Shown: positions 1 through 10,752 of the stretch, in pieces
Numbering within the stretch: position 1 is the first letter of the stretch
Layout of the letters: every line of letters begins with the position of its first letter
Source: Blumeriella jaapii
Lineage: Eukaryota > Ascomycota > Leotiomycetes > Helotiales > Drepanopezizaceae
Assembly (NCBI GenBank): GCA_009599575.1
Contig: VWND01000002.1
Location: 434,001-498,000, forward strand
DNA length: 64,000 bases
Direction: 5' to 3'
Translations under genes and position numbers: made by a program
The notes under the pieces: generated by a model
The model's input: the letters and a program-made list of their open reading frames with translations, nothing else
Told to the model about the DNA's origin: nothing
The model's database searches: none

Positions 1-679
1 TCTACTCCCCGTGACGCGGGAAATGGGGGCTCTTGTGGTGTGTTCTGATTTTGCTGGAATGAATAGCGAGCTGCGAGCTGCGAGCGGGCTTGGGGCACTG
101 GCGTTTGGATGGATGGATATGGGACGGGTGAGTTGGGCATGGGCATGGGCATGGGCTGGGAGTTGAGAGTGGGAAGAACGGGATCGACGAATGTACATTT
201 TTTGTTCGTTGTTGTTATTAGTATCTACGAAGGCAACCTGGTTTTAGGAGTGCGGTTGGTTTCTGTTTCTTAGGTATCGTCGTGACAAATTCGGTGTGAC
301 AGATTCCTTGTGCAACATCGAATACAAGAAATCGCAAACACAAAGTTATCAAGACGAGCAATTGAAGGAAGATATGCTACGAGTGTTCTTCTACCGCTTG
401 CTCAACACTCGCTTGACAATCCATCGAAGCGAGAGCGCCCCTTTTCTGCATCAACACACTAGTTTTCTTGGAAGAAATACGAAAGACAGTCAAGAGAATG
501 GATATGAGGTGTTCTCCACGCTCCCAATAATACTTAGAAAAGATGGCTATCGAATTCTTTGGAGGAATGACTCTGGATACCGTCCATGTTCTCAGTCTCC
601 AAAGCGACAACATACCCTCGTGGATGTAACAGATCATGGTATTTAACATTTGTTTCGTACAAGTTTTCCACGAGCCTCA
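1..679. other. Left-edge noncoding stretch
   Basis: No convincing gene. It holds a short GGGCAT tandem run near 135-155 and, towards 650-679, the 3' flank of the GUF1 gene that lies on the minus strand. The short open frames at 296-649 overlap on opposite strands, have no recognisable domain and are treated as chance. Confidence 0.5.
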
Positions 680-2707
680 CTATCTTGCCAGAAACTTCTG
701 AAAGGCCTTATGCTCGATAGTGATGTTGCCCACAGCCTTCAGCTTCTTCCGCCCTTCCTTCTGCTTCTGCAACAGCTTCTGCTTGCGGCCCGCGTCCGCA
801 GCGTGCAATTTGGCCAGCACGTCCTTGCGGAAGGGCTTGATGGTCTCGCGCGCCACGATGCGCTTGCCGACCGCGGCCTGGATGATGACCTCGAACATCT
901 GGCGGTCGACGTGCTCCTTGAACTTCTTGACCCAGAGGCGGCCGAGGCGGTCGACCTGCGAGGTATGCAGGACGCGTGCGACGGCGTCGACGGGCTCCTT
1001 GTTGACGAGCAGCTGCATCTTGACGATGTCGCTGCGGCGATACCCGGCATCCTCGTAATCCAGGCTGGCGTATCCCTTCGTCGCGCCTTTCAACTTGCCA
1101 AAGAAGTCGTCGACGAGCTGGGCGAGCGGCAGATCGTACTTGAGGATGACCTGCGTGGCGGTGAAGAAGTTCAGCTCCTTCTGCTCGCCGCGGTTGGCTT
1201 CGCATAGCTCGATGACCTTTCCGAGGTATTCTTCCGGGAGGGTGATGGTCGCCGAGACGTAAGGCTCTTGCAGCTCGGAGATCCGGCTCTTGACGGTATC
1301 CGCCTCGGGAAAGTGGAAAGGCGACTGGATGATCTCTTCCCGACCATCGGCCCATATGATCTTGAATGGCACGTTTGGGGGCGTGATGATGATACTGGCC
1401 CCGTGCTCCTGGCGCAGACGGTCCTCGAAGACTGAACAGTGCAGTGTTCCCAAGAAGCCTAGTCTCCAGCCTGCTCCCAGTGCCTCCGAGGACTCTTTCT
1501 GGAGAGTCACGCTCCTGTCATTCAGGATGATCTGGTTGATCGAGTCTTCCAGATGGGTGTGATCGCCTTGATCGACGGGAAACGCCGACACGAAGACCAT
1601 GGATTTGGGTTCTTCGAACCCTGGATACATTTCCACGAGATGTTCTGATCCCACAGTGGTGAAGGTGTCTCCACTGAGAGCATCCTGGCTCTTCTTCATC
1701 CCAGGGTTGAAGTACATGTATCCCACTTGACCAGCACGGATAGAGCTCTGCGGCGTCTGATGCGGATACATGATCCCGACCTCCCCCACAAAATACTTGA
1801 GGCCCGTAGCAAACGACACGACATGGTCTCCAGCCTTGACCGTCCCATCGAAGATTCTCACCAGCAAGACCACCCCCTTGTAGTTATCGTACCACGAATC
1901 CACCAGCAGCAGCCTCAGAGGCTTCTTGTGATCCCCCTCCGGACAAGGGATCTGCTTGACGACACTCGGCAAGATGCTTGCGACGTTCAGCCCCGTCTTC
2001 GCCGACACCAGCACCGCGTTCTCGGGCCTCAACTCGAAGGCCGTCTCCATCTGCTCCAAGGCCCTAGGCGCATCCGCCGACGGCAGGTCCACCTTGTTGA
2101 CCACCGGCACCAGTGTCAAGCCCTGCGAGAACGCCAGGTAGAAGTTGGCCACCGTCTGCGCCTGCACGCCCTGGCTGGCATCAACCAGCAGCAGCGCGCC
2201 GCCACAGCTGGCGTACGAGCGCGAGACCTCCGCGCGGAAGTCTACGTGGCCGGGCGTGTCCACCAGATGCAACAGGTAGTCCTCGCCCTCGTGGTTGTAG
2301 AGCATGCTGCACGTCTGCGCCTTCACCGTGATGCCCCTCTCCCGCTCCACGTCCAGCTTGTCCAGGATCTGCTTGTTGCCGCCCGGGGCGATCGTGCCCG
2401 TGATCTCCAGCAGCCGGTCGCTGAGCGTGCTCTTGCCATGGTCGACGTGGGCCACTATGCAGAAGTTGCGGAAGCGCGAGATGGGGATTGCTTGAATGCG
2501 GCGCTCGAGGTCGGTGATCGGCTTGGGAGCTTGAGCAGCGCATCGTGCCACGGAGGTACTGAAGTCTCGGTGGGGGGCGCGGAAGAGGTATTGAGTCGCA
2601 TAATGAGTACGGAGGGAGCTAGGGAGCCGTAGGAGTTGCAATGGGCATCGCTGCATTTGCCTTTTGTCACGATGTCGAAGTCGAGAGGTTGCGTGTGTAT
2701 CGTCCAA
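680..2707 (-). CDS. GUF1: GUF1, mitochondrial LepA/EF4-type translation GTPase
   Basis: Intact single-exon 675-residue protein. It is the mitochondrial counterpart of bacterial LepA (EF4), a ribosome-bound GTPase that promotes accurate mitochondrial protein synthesis under stress. Seen in the sequence: a GTP-binding P-loop AHVDHGKST near residue 85, the switch motif VDTPGHVDF near 150, NKVDLP near 205 and SAKTGLN near 235. These are followed by EF-G-like domains and the LepA-specific C-terminal basic tail (residues ~580-675). The N-terminus is basic, with [16 protein letters not shown] resembling a mitochondrial presequence. A second in-frame Met at 2656 (residue 18) begins directly before that presequence and may be the true start. 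The gene is divergent from MAD2 with 142 bp between the start codons. The antisense frames inside it are shadows. Confidence 0.95.
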   Translation of the reverse strand: MDDTHATSRLRHRDKRQMQRCPLQLLRLPSSLRTHYATQYLFRAPHRDFSTSVARCAAQAPKPITDLERRIQAIPISRFRNFCIVAHVDHGKSTLSDRLLEITGTIAPGGNKQILDKLDVERERGITVKAQTCSMLYNHEGEDYLLHLVDTPGHVDFRAEVSRSYASCGGALLLVDASQGVQAQTVANFYLAFSQGLTLVPVVNKVDLPSADAPRALEQMETAFELRPENAVLVSAKTGLNVASILPSVVKQIPCPEGDHKKPLRLLLVDSWYDNYKGVVLLVRIFDGTVKAGDHVVSFATGLKYFVGEVGIMYPHQTPQSSIRAGQVGYMYFNPGMKKSQDALSGDTFTTVGSEHLVEMYPGFEEPKSMVFVSAFPVDQGDHTHLEDSINQIILNDRSVTLQKESSEALGAGWRLGFLGTLHCSVFEDRLRQEHGASIIITPPNVPFKIIWADGREEIIQSPFHFPEADTVKSRISELQEPYVSATITLPEEYLGKVIELCEANRGEQKELNFFTATQVILKYDLPLAQLVDDFFGKLKGATKGYASLDYEDAGYRRSDIVKMQLLVNKEPVDAVARVLHTSQVDRLGRLWVKKFKEHVDRQMFEVIIQAAVGKRIVARETIKPFRKDVLAKLHAADAGRKQKLLQKQKEGRKKLKAVGNITIEHKAFQKFLAR

Positions 2708-2849
2708 AACTTCTTTTCACGTCCGAATGAGGCTCAATGCTCACACAGCTCGGATGTGGTCGGGCCGTGGTCTCCCCGGCAACATTTATTGACATTCCGA
2801 CATCCATCGTTCGCAGTGAACGCAACCTTCCACCCCAGAACACGCAACA
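2708..2849. promoter_or_regulatory. Shared divergent promoter of GUF1 and MAD2
   Basis: Only 142 bp separate the two start codons, which face away from each other, so both promoters must lie here or overlap the neighbouring gene. If GUF1 starts at 2656 the spacer is 193 bp. No canonical TATA box was recognised. Confidence 0.5.
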
Positions 2850-3876
2850 ATGTCGGCGCCAGCAGAGAAAGAGAAAGCAAAGACTCACAAGCTGTCGTTG
2901 AAAGGTTGGGCTCCCTTTTCTGCAAATGCGAGATTGTAGCTCACGCTCCCAGGATCATCCAAACTGGTCGCGGAATTCGTAAGTCGCAACCAAGTAATAC
3001 CACCCGAGTGTCAGCACAGAATTAACGTCTGGAAGTTCGACTACTCCATAAACACGATCCTGTTCGTCCCTGTTGAATAGCCATTCCTGAGTCGAGCAGG
3101 AGACTGATAGCGATCCAGCTTCCAACGAGGCGTCTACCCCGCCGAAGACTTCAATCCGTTTGTCTGCCCCTACCCCCCGCCCTGGGGCGAGGAAAGCAGG
3201 CATCTAGCGTGTTGACACATCTCGCAGAGTCAAGAAGTATGGCCTCACGATGCTCGTGTCTTCCGACGACCAGGTCAAGGCGTACATCAAGAAGATCATG
3301 TCGCAGCTCAACAAGTGGATGATCGGCGGCAAGATCTCGAAGCTGGTCGTGGTCATCACGAGCAAAGACACGGGCGAGCACGTTGAGCGATGGCAGTTCG
3401 ATGTACGCACACCTCCCTCCTCCCTCTCATCCCCAACCATCAATGAAAACTTGCGGGGAGGGGAAAAAAGAAGAAGAAGAAGAAGAAAAGCAGGCTGACA
3501 ATCGCTCCTCGCGGCACAGGTCGAGATCTTCAAGAAGCCCAGCTCGAAAAAGGCTTCCCGCAAGGCGACGGACCAGGAGAACGCGGAGCCGGAGGAGCCC
3601 ACGTCGGCGGCGCCCGAGCGCACCGAGGCGGAGATCCAGGCGGAGATCCAGGCCATCTTCCGGCAGATCACGGCCTCGGTGACGTTCCTGCCGCAGCTGG
3701 ACGGCGAGTGCACGTTCAACGTGCTGGTGTACGCCGACGCCGACAGCGAGGTGCCGATGGAGTGGGGTGACAGCGACGCCAAGGAGGTGCGGAACGGCGA
3801 GAAGGTGCAGCTGCGCAGCTTCAGCACGAGTAACCACCGCGTGGAGACCATGGTGAGCTACAAGCTTGGGGAGTGA
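2850..3876 (+). CDS. MAD2: MAD2, spindle-assembly checkpoint HORMA protein
   Basis: Six exons join in phase: 2850-2904, 2953-2978, 3036-3061, 3119-3157, 3228-3402 and 3520-3876, giving 225 residues. Mad2 binds Mad1 and Cdc20 at unattached kinetochores and inhibits the anaphase-promoting complex. Diagnostic segments are KLVAEFFDYSINTILFQRG across exons 2-4, QVKAYIKKIMSQLNKWM in exon 5 and the C-terminal safety-belt region ending SNHRVETMVSYKLGE. An acidic linker (about residues 125-145) makes it slightly longer than the roughly 205-residue animal protein. The four 5' introns are 48-70 bp; the fifth is 117 bp and contains a GAAGAA-rich run. Donors are weak (GTTGGG, GTTCGT, GTTTGT), but the splices are fixed by the conserved protein. 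Confidence 0.93.
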
Positions 3877-4878
3877 GTTGGTAAGGAGATGGGAGGGTAG
3901 GTCGTAGGTCACGATGCTATGATTGGGGGATGAGCTGAGCTGGGGTGAGGTGGAAGGATGAGACGGGGATCTGGAAATACCTACCTACCTACCTACGCTT
4001 CTTGTGTGTGTGTATATTGCGAGCCGACTGCCTGGCCTGGCCTGGCCTGGCTTGGTTGGCTCGGCCGTGTCTGTCGATACTATACAGTACTTACAGTACT
4101 TACAGTACTTACTACGGGTGGTGTGCTCGGCGTCACGGCGTTCCGCTTTGCTCAGCTAGCTGGATGGATGCAAGCTCCCTCGCGACGATCGATCGCGATC
4201 CCTCGCCATAGATCTCTCATCTAATGAATGAATGCCAATCGATCAATCCCACATACACCTACCTACCTACCTACCTACTTACTTACAGTCTGTATGAGCC
4301 GGCTGGAGCGAAGGCTGTTATCTTGTATCTATCTGTTTATAAGGCCGGTCAATGTGCGTATCAGTCAGTCAGTCAGTCAGTCCTACATGTATGTATGTAT
4401 GTATCGTTTCGAGTATCATTTCGAGTATCATTTCGAGTATCGGTTCGATGCGAGGTAGTAGTAATAGTACTAGGACTTTCGCCAGCTGCTGCTGCTGCTG
4501 CAGAAAGGAGGACGTCTTACTGTAGGGTACAGTACTGTACATGCAGTACGTACGTACGTATCTAGGTACCTAAGTAAGTAGCATGGAATGCATTCATGGA
4601 ATGCATGGAATGGATGGATGGAAAAATCAAGCAAGCGAGCTTTAGGGGAAAGGAAGAAAGGAAGGCAAGAGTGGAATTTAATTTCCCAGAGGGGTTGATG
4701 TATAGTACAGTAATGTGAGAGACCTCCTGGTGACAGATGCTAAACGGCCTGATGATGATTGCGAGGTGTCATGTTCCTTGCACGTCGATATGTGTTACCC
4801 ATGTGCCTGCCTGCCGTACAACCCAGGCAAGAAGCCCTATTGCTCCCGTCCTTTACACAAGCTGCAAATCGCTACACA
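3877..4878. repeat. Dense microsatellite/minisatellite spacer
   Basis: Intergenic stretch between convergent MAD2 and the PPR gene made largely of short tandem arrays. They include TACC runs (about 3980-4000 and 4258-4285), CCTGG repeats (4030-4055), three copies of a 9-mer ACAGTACTT (about 4085-4112), CAGT (4368-4382), ATGT (4388-4406), and a 12-bp unit TTTCGAGTATCA in about three copies (4410-4447). The remainder is rich in GTAC words. No gene is supported; short frames here are repeat translations. Confidence 0.8.
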
Positions 4879-4923
4879 ACTCACACACACACACACACTC
4901 TCTCTCTCTCTCTCTCTCTCTCT
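4879..4923. repeat. (CA)n(CT)n compound microsatellite
   Basis: About 45 bp of CA dinucleotides passing directly into CT dinucleotides, just downstream of the stop codon of the PPR gene on the minus strand. Confidence 0.9.
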
Positions 4924-4954
4924 GTCATTCCTCCGTGCCTAGAAACCCCACACA

Positions 4955-7615
4955 TCACCGCCATTCGTGGAGGACTTTGTGCCCACGGACACCCTTCCTC
5001 CGAATCTCCACCTTGACCGCGCTGCCATCGAGCATCTCCTCGAGGCTCCAGTTCTTGTCCGTCGCCGCCTTCCACCTAGTATCCTCCTCCAACGCCACCG
5101 CCAGCATCTCGTTGAACGGCCGCGTCGGCTCCCAGTCCTTGAAGATTTCCAGATCGGCGTTGAAGTATTCCTTGAGGATGGCCAGCTTGTAGAGCGGCGT
5201 CCGCTTGCCGACGGTGGAGGGGCCCCATGGCGCGGTGATCTGCGGGCGCATTTTGTTGCGGTGATGTTCCGCCCAAGAGGGGAGGAAGTGATGGGGTTTG
5301 GTTGGAAGCGGAACGATGAGTTCGTCCATGTCCTCCTGAGAAGGTGCAGTCTCTGTTGAGCCGGAGGTGACATGGGCAGAATCGTCGTCCTTTGGTACTT
5401 CCGCGTCCCTCTCAATGCTAGCCTCGTCAGACTCGTCACCAGGATTGGCGTCCTCAGCCGGCTGCGACGGCTCTTCCGGGTGTCTATCCATTTCCATGTC
5501 TTCGTTGTCAGACAGGATCGCGTCCTCCCCCTTGGCCTGAGAATTCAGCGCCTGATCTAGGGCTCTCGAAGGATGTTCCGAGATATCGTTAAGTCCAATG
5601 ACAACCGGGCCCACGTATTTCAGCCATTTTTCGCGGATCTCTTCCGGATGAGATTCACGGTTTGAAAGCTGCATACTCTCGAAGATACGATTACGCATCC
5701 TGAAGGACGTCGCTGCCGACAAACATGCATATCTCCAGACAACCTTAGCGACGTTATAGCTGCGTGCTCGCCACGCGAGATCGAACATGAGCCTGTAGGT
5801 TTCTTCGCTTGGCGTCTTGAGTGCATTTTTAGGGAGACTGCCCAGCAGTTCCACAGCGCCGGTAAGATTAGTCGGTTGCCGGCAGTAGTTTAGAACGGTA
5901 TTGATGGCGTACTCGTCTATCTTGATGAAGCGGGAGTCCATGAGGTGGATGAATTCCCAGCAGCGAGAGATGAGTCTATGGCGGCCAAGGGCCCGCAGAA
6001 TGTAGTTGCCGGTGGTGCTGGTGAGCCAGTGCCCACCGTACCGGGAATCCATGTGCGCGATGAAATCGGCCAGGCTTTGGTTCCGTCGGAGCGAGGCCTC
6101 GGCTTCGTGGCCTGCGAGACGCTGAGCTACGTCTTTCCGGACGTCGGGGTGGTTGAGAAGGCCCTTGTCTTGCATGGCGTCTAGGATTTGAAATTGGATG
6201 TTGACGTCTTCGAAGGCACTTAAGAAGAAGGCCCATGTTCGTCCGTTGGGGGCAACGCCTCGGCGAAACATCAAATGGAGGATGTAGTGGAAGTTGTGGA
6301 TGTCATTGAATTTGACAGCTCCAGACACCATGATGTTAAATGTCTCTGGAGTTGTCGCAAGCTCCATGGTGTCCATCCTTACAAATAACATGCGGGCGTC
6401 CTTGATTTGGTTGTGGCTGACAAAGTACTGGAGAGCCAGATGAAATGCCTGCCGAGTCATGGCAGGTTGGCATTCGGGTTCTTCAAAGAGATCGCGGAGA
6501 AGCTGTGAGGTTACCTCATGGTGAGCAGTTGAGTTACCAAGTCCAAATCTATTAAAGTGACTTGTCATGTTGGACTTTGCTAAAGCTTCTACATAGTTCA
6601 GGAATGATTTCTGCGTCCACGTTTTGGGTCTTGGGATATCTTGTGGTCGCATTTGCAATCGTTTTTGCTTCTTTACAGCCATGACATATCGGACTTGAAA
6701 ACCACCGTCTCGTACGGTCCAAGTGCCTTGTGCCGGGTCACTTTTCGTCGGTTCGTCTTCCACATCAGGAACAGTCTTCGCGGTTGCGGAGATCCGGACA
6801 TCGGGGGAAACGCGCAGGATGTCTGCCGCGCAATTGCTGATCGCGGTCGCTGGTCCGGAAATGGTAAATTTCGTGAACTTGTCTGTAACCTTTTCTCGTG
6901 CTGCAATTTCCATCTGGCATCCGTGTTTATCGCCAATATCTTGAAAGTAGTCGTCAAAGCCATGCAAGATTCTGTCAACCGCGCCGGGGAGTATCTCGAA
7001 CGTGAGAGCTTTAGACAGCCATCGGCCTTGCTTTGGCGTGTACTTGACCAGATCTTCCAGTACCACGCGCCAATCAGGGATCCAGGATCCCTTGGTTTCA
7101 ATCTTGTGTGACTGATATGTCTCCCTCGACGTGATGGCGTGTTGTTTCGCGCTCTCGGAGTTCTCCTGCAAGGCGACGACCTTGTTTACGAATCTTTCAA
7201 CTGTACTGTCCCTCCCCTCCCCTTCAGATTCGTTGACACTGTTGTGACTGCTCTGCTCCGTCTGCAAAGCAGGCATGCCATTTTCTGTTGCGATATCTGG
7301 AGGGGGTTCCTTCGCGGGCAGCTGCGAAACAGGAACAGGCTCGCGCGATGCATCTTGTGTCGGGCCGTTGAACCGCAGGTCCAGAACGGTTGGGTCATCG
7401 CTCAGGGTCGCAGGATTGTCAGGTATAGGTAGCTTAGACTTGGACGGCGCGCCCTGTTCTGAATGGGTATCATCTCGAGGAGTGGTTGACGAGGCGGTCG
7501 AGGAGTTCCGGAGCCATGGCGGGTAGAGAAACAGTAAAGGTTCTCTAGGAGTCGAGATGAGACCTGTCAAAAAAGTGACCCTTCCACGCGTTGCAATTCG
7601 ACTTGCCAGAGACAT
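4955..7615 (-). CDS. Mitochondrial pentatricopeptide-repeat-type protein
   Basis: Intact single-exon frame of 886 residues. The N-terminus is basic and Ser/Arg/Thr-rich without acidic residues at first, consistent with a mitochondrial presequence. From about residue 385 there are helical repeats with PPR character: a stretch around DARMLFVRMDTMELATTPET, then FNIMVSGAVKFNDIHNFHYIL, then further helix pairs to about residue 640. The C-terminal third carries an acidic low-complexity segment (about 690-760) and a basic tail. By family analogy it would bind a mitochondrial transcript and help its expression, but the target cannot be inferred. Orthology to a named yeast factor is not claimed. Confidence 0.75.
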   Translation of the reverse strand: MSLASRIATRGRVTFLTGLISTPREPLLFLYPPWLRNSSTASSTTPRDDTHSEQGAPSKSKLPIPDNPATLSDDPTVLDLRFNGPTQDASREPVPVSQLPAKEPPPDIATENGMPALQTEQSSHNSVNESEGEGRDSTVERFVNKVVALQENSESAKQHAITSRETYQSHKIETKGSWIPDWRVVLEDLVKYTPKQGRWLSKALTFEILPGAVDRILHGFDDYFQDIGDKHGCQMEIAAREKVTDKFTKFTISGPATAISNCAADILRVSPDVRISATAKTVPDVEDEPTKSDPAQGTWTVRDGGFQVRYVMAVKKQKRLQMRPQDIPRPKTWTQKSFLNYVEALAKSNMTSHFNRFGLGNSTAHHEVTSQLLRDLFEEPECQPAMTRQAFHLALQYFVSHNQIKDARMLFVRMDTMELATTPETFNIMVSGAVKFNDIHNFHYILHLMFRRGVAPNGRTWAFFLSAFEDVNIQFQILDAMQDKGLLNHPDVRKDVAQRLAGHEAEASLRRNQSLADFIAHMDSRYGGHWLTSTTGNYILRALGRHRLISRCWEFIHLMDSRFIKIDEYAINTVLNYCRQPTNLTGAVELLGSLPKNALKTPSEETYRLMFDLAWRARSYNVAKVVWRYACLSAATSFRMRNRIFESMQLSNRESHPEEIREKWLKYVGPVVIGLNDISEHPSRALDQALNSQAKGEDAILSDNEDMEMDRHPEEPSQPAEDANPGDESDEASIERDAEVPKDDDSAHVTSGSTETAPSQEDMDELIVPLPTKPHHFLPSWAEHHRNKMRPQITAPWGPSTVGKRTPLYKLAILKEYFNADLEIFKDWEPTRPFNEMLAVALEEDTRWKAATDKNWSLEEMLDGSAVKVEIRRKGVRGHKVLHEWR

Positions 7616-7886
7616 TTGCTATGATGATGACAATGTTCGGGTGTGATGTTGAACTCGAGCAGATGTGAGGTTCAAATTTTCTTTCGGCTAAACGGTCAGA
7701 AGCCTTGGCGCATCTGCCGCAGGCGCCATGCTACCCCTGATTTCCACGATACGCAGTCTATGTTGATTCCAACAAGACTTCATTCAGCATTGGTGATAGA
7801 CGGGAGAGTTAAAACGCCCTTGTGATTGTGACGATAATGCTATTCAACCGCCAACAATACATGCCTGAACGCCGTGCTCCACGATG

Positions 7887-9374
7887 CTATTCCTTTGCCT
7901 TTCCCTTCTCCTTCGGATCCTTCTTTCCAGAGCCGTTCAGAATAGCGGTCCCGTTGCCTTCGCCCTTTTTACAATTATCCGTCCCAGGTAACTTCTTCTC
8001 GGAGATGACGTCTCGCGGCCCGCTCGTGTCGATGCCAGCCCATCGTTGGTCCCATCCCTGGCTCTCATCTACCGCTCCCTTTGTCAAGCCCTTTTCTGCC
8101 ATGTCCTTCACGTCGCTCCAGAACTCCAACCGCTGCACTTCTTCATCCGCATGCTTCACTGCCGCCATGAGATTTTCCCATTTTCGTTTCCGGACAGGGT
8201 CGTCGTCCTTTTCGCCACTCTCACTTTCCTCGGAAGCCTTGTGGAAGAGGTTGAGCAAATGGCTCAGGAGCAGGCGGCGTGAGGCTTGGAAGATGAACAT
8301 CCTCATTATGTCATGCATGTGGTCTCTCAGGTAGTAGAGCTCGTCACCACCGTTCTCGATGAAGCTCTCTACAGCTTCATTCTTCTCGCGATCGATCCGA
8401 GCCAGCTTCAGAGCCTTCATCAGGGACCCAATGTCTCGTATTTCCTCCATGTCGTTGCTCTCTTCGACTTCTTGGATGGACAGCGTTGCTGTACTGTAGC
8501 GATTCATCTGACTACCGGCCCCAGTTGATGTGCGACTTCGACTCCGAACATCAGCTGGGTGGATGGTGAAGTAGTCCGAATTGAGCATATGGCCTTGATT
8601 GGGCAGGTAGCCGGCGTGTCTCTTCACACGTTTCCGTGTCCACGCTCTGCGGCGAACAAAGGAATTCCACCATGACTTCTTGTGCCACGAGAATTTCTTC
8701 GAGAACATGAACGAGTACTCCCATCCCTCCTCATCAACCCCGTCGTCGATGTTGATGTGCCACGCGGGCCACGCCCATTCCCAGGATGGATCCGGCACTT
8801 GCGCGTTGGTGATATTCGTCGCACTGGTCTTCTGCGCGCTGTTGGTCCACGGAGAAGGGTCCGCGTTGCCCAGAGCCTTCGAGGAGAAGAGCGGCACGCC
8901 ACAGAGGAAGCCGCCTCGCTGGTTTTCGTAGAGGATGTCGATTGCCGACTCGGGCTCCGTCGGCCTTTTCTTGCCCTCCTTGCCCCTGCTCTCGTTCGCC
9001 GCCCGAGCGCTCGTCTCTTGCTCCCCTTCCCCGGCCGGGTCGTCGGTCTCCTCGGTCGTGCCCGCTTCGGACTGCCTTTCGTCGTCCGACTCTTGGCCCA
9101 GCCTTCGATCCTGATAGCGGGAGTATTTTCTCTTCGTGATCTCTCGCCGCAATCGCTTCTGCGTTCTGTGCTTGCTGCGCCGAGGGACATCGCTCTGCCT
9201 GGGAGAGGAGGAGTCCGAACGCGCTGGCGAGGGAGGCCGTCGCTCGCCCGCGGAGTGACTGCGCGTCACCCGCGGGCTGTCTGGCGCCGTGGAATCGACG
9301 AGGCTGATCTCGTGGTCGTAGTCGGTGTCTTTGAGAGGCGCGGGTCGGCGTGTTGACGCGTGTAGCGGAGACAT
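7887..9374 (-). CDS. DysF (peroxin/ferlin) domain protein, Mug65/Spo73-like
   Basis: Intact single-exon frame of 495 residues. A charged, Arg/Ser-rich N-terminal region (1-140) precedes a DysF module. Its N-terminal half runs from about residue 145 (AIDILYENQRGGFLCGVPLF, then SPWTN). Its C-terminal half is WEYSFMFSKKFSWHKKSWW followed by RRRAWTRKRVKR near 225-260, the conserved Trp/Arg ladder of the domain. The same architecture is seen in Pex30/Pex24-type peroxins and in S. pombe Mug65 / S. cerevisiae Spo73, which act at ER, peroxisomal or prospore membranes. No clear transmembrane helix is visible, which fits the Mug65/Spo73 class better than Pex30. The C-terminus is Lys-rich. Substrate or partner cannot be seen. 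Confidence 0.75.
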   Translation of the reverse strand: MSPLHASTRRPAPLKDTDYDHEISLVDSTAPDSPRVTRSHSAGERRPPSPARSDSSSPRQSDVPRRSKHRTQKRLRREITKRKYSRYQDRRLGQESDDERQSEAGTTEETDDPAGEGEQETSARAANESRGKEGKKRPTEPESAIDILYENQRGGFLCGVPLFSSKALGNADPSPWTNSAQKTSATNITNAQVPDPSWEWAWPAWHINIDDGVDEEGWEYSFMFSKKFSWHKKSWWNSFVRRRAWTRKRVKRHAGYLPNQGHMLNSDYFTIHPADVRSRSRTSTGAGSQMNRYSTATLSIQEVEESNDMEEIRDIGSLMKALKLARIDREKNEAVESFIENGGDELYYLRDHMHDIMRMFIFQASRRLLLSHLLNLFHKASEESESGEKDDDPVRKRKWENLMAAVKHADEEVQRLEFWSDVKDMAEKGLTKGAVDESQGWDQRWAGIDTSGPRDVISEKKLPGTDNCKKGEGNGTAILNGSGKKDPKEKGKAKE

Positions 9375-10201
9375 CTCCCGTCAGCGACAGCCACCCAGCA
9401 TTCTGCAGAGGGCGCGGCGCGCTCGGGGGAGCGTGGGATCCCGCAAGGCCGCAAGGGGAGAATCGATTCGCCAGGAGGAAGGGGAGGGGGGGGGGAGGGA
9501 AGGGAAGGGATGGAGAGCAGATAGCAATGCTATGGACAGTACCTAGGTACCGTACCGTACCGTAGAGTAGCGTAGAGCAGAATCGAGAAGAGTAGAGAAA
9601 GGTGGAGAAGAGAAGAGAAGAGCACAGCAAAGTAGAGTATATAGTACAGGACAGTATAGTACAGTACAGTACACACAGCATGTAGACGTACAGCAACTCA
9701 CCTGGTGGAGCTCGAGTGTTCTCTTAGTCGAGCAGGTCGTCGTCGGTCCGGTGTCGCCTCTCCGCTCGCAGCTCCTACGCCAGCTCCTGCGGATGATGAC
9801 GTATGTACGGTCCAGTCCCGTCCAGGGCGGTGGCACGAGAAAGACCGAAAAGAGACAAGCTCGAACGAAAGGGCGCGGGGAGGAGCGACTCGATGGAATG
9901 GACCGTACAGTAGGGACGTAGAGTACATACAGTACATACAGTACATACAGTACATACAGTACATAAAGTACTGTACAGTAGTATGAATGTACAGTACTGT
10001 ACTACTGTACTACTGTAATGTACTAACAGTAGTCCATACCCGCTTCTCGCTCTTGTACTGTACTGCTGTGCTTACCTCCTCTCCTCTATCTCCTCTCCTC
10101 ACCTGCTTCCACCACCATCACCACCACCACCACCACCACCACCTCCACCTCCACAGCTCAAGACCCCCAACCAATCCATTTCAATCCTCATCCCACAAAC
10201 C
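9375..10201. repeat. GTAC-word-rich spacer with 9-bp tandem array
   Basis: Divergent spacer between the DysF gene and the small single-TM protein gene. From about 9540 it is packed with GTAC-centred words (GTACCGTAC, ACAGTACAGTAC, AGTACTGTACAG). At 9923-9967 five near-perfect copies of the 9-mer GTACATACA stand in tandem. A CAC-trinucleotide run (about 10100-10155) lies just before the next start codon. No gene is supported. Confidence 0.8.
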
Positions 10202-10752
10202 ATGGCCCAACCAAAGTCGAGAGCGCCTTTGTTCATCGGCCTCTCGGCCGCCGGCATCGCTGGCTACTACCTCTACAGCGCTGGCGGAAGCCCCAAGGTC
10301 GCCGAGAAGCAGGTCGAAGGCATGTCCCCCGGAGCTGCGGCGCGAGCACAGAGCTAACCGCGTCGTGTGCAGCCGATCTGTCCCGCGCCAGCGCAAAGAT
10401 CAAGTCGGAGATCCCAGGCCGGGGCCAGGAGGCCCAGAAGGAAGGCGAGAAGTGGGCCGCGCAAGCCGGCCAGAAGTTCGACAGTGCGGTAAGCTGGGCC
10501 CTTCGAGTTCCCCTGGCCGACGCCACGATCCGAGCCGTTCTTGCGTGTGCGGCATGTACCAAGCGAGCAACTCTAACCTGGTGCACGGGCGGATAGGTCG
10601 AGAAGGGCAAGGCCGAGTTGTACAAGGCCGAGGCGTATGGGAAGGATGTCGGCGCCGAGGCCATGAAGAAGATTGACGCCGCCGATGCGAAGTTCGAGAA
10701 GGAGGCTGCGAAGGCGAAGAGTGGCATTTCGAGCTGGTTTGGCGGAAAGTAG
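10202..10752 (+). CDS. Small single-TM protein ('calcofluor white hypersensitive' type)
   Basis: Three exons join in phase: 10202-10319, 10373-10488 and 10597-10752, giving 129 residues. Residues ~8-26 form one hydrophobic segment (APLFIGLSAAGIAGYYLYSAGG) after a short basic start. The rest is a Lys/Ala/Glu-rich amphipathic helix ending SGISSWFGGK. This layout matches the conserved fungal family annotated as calcofluor-white hypersensitive proteins, which have been linked to cell-wall stress; the molecular role is not established. Intron 1 uses a GC donor (AAG|GCATGT) with a normal CAG acceptor, because only that splice keeps the conserved frame. Intron 2 is GTAAGC...TAG. Confidence 0.8.

Noticed and set aside
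296..649. 116- and 90-codon overlapping frames at the left edge
   Set aside because: Opposite-strand overlap, no domain, and position in the 3' flank of GUF1.
1727..2632. 301-codon frame antisense to GUF1
   Set aside because: Shadow of a GC-rich real gene; Arg/His/Leu-biased composition and no domain.
3977..4290. TACC/GGTA runs as a possible telomere repeat
   Set aside because: They are short, interrupted, internal to the contig and not CCCTAA/TTAGGG.
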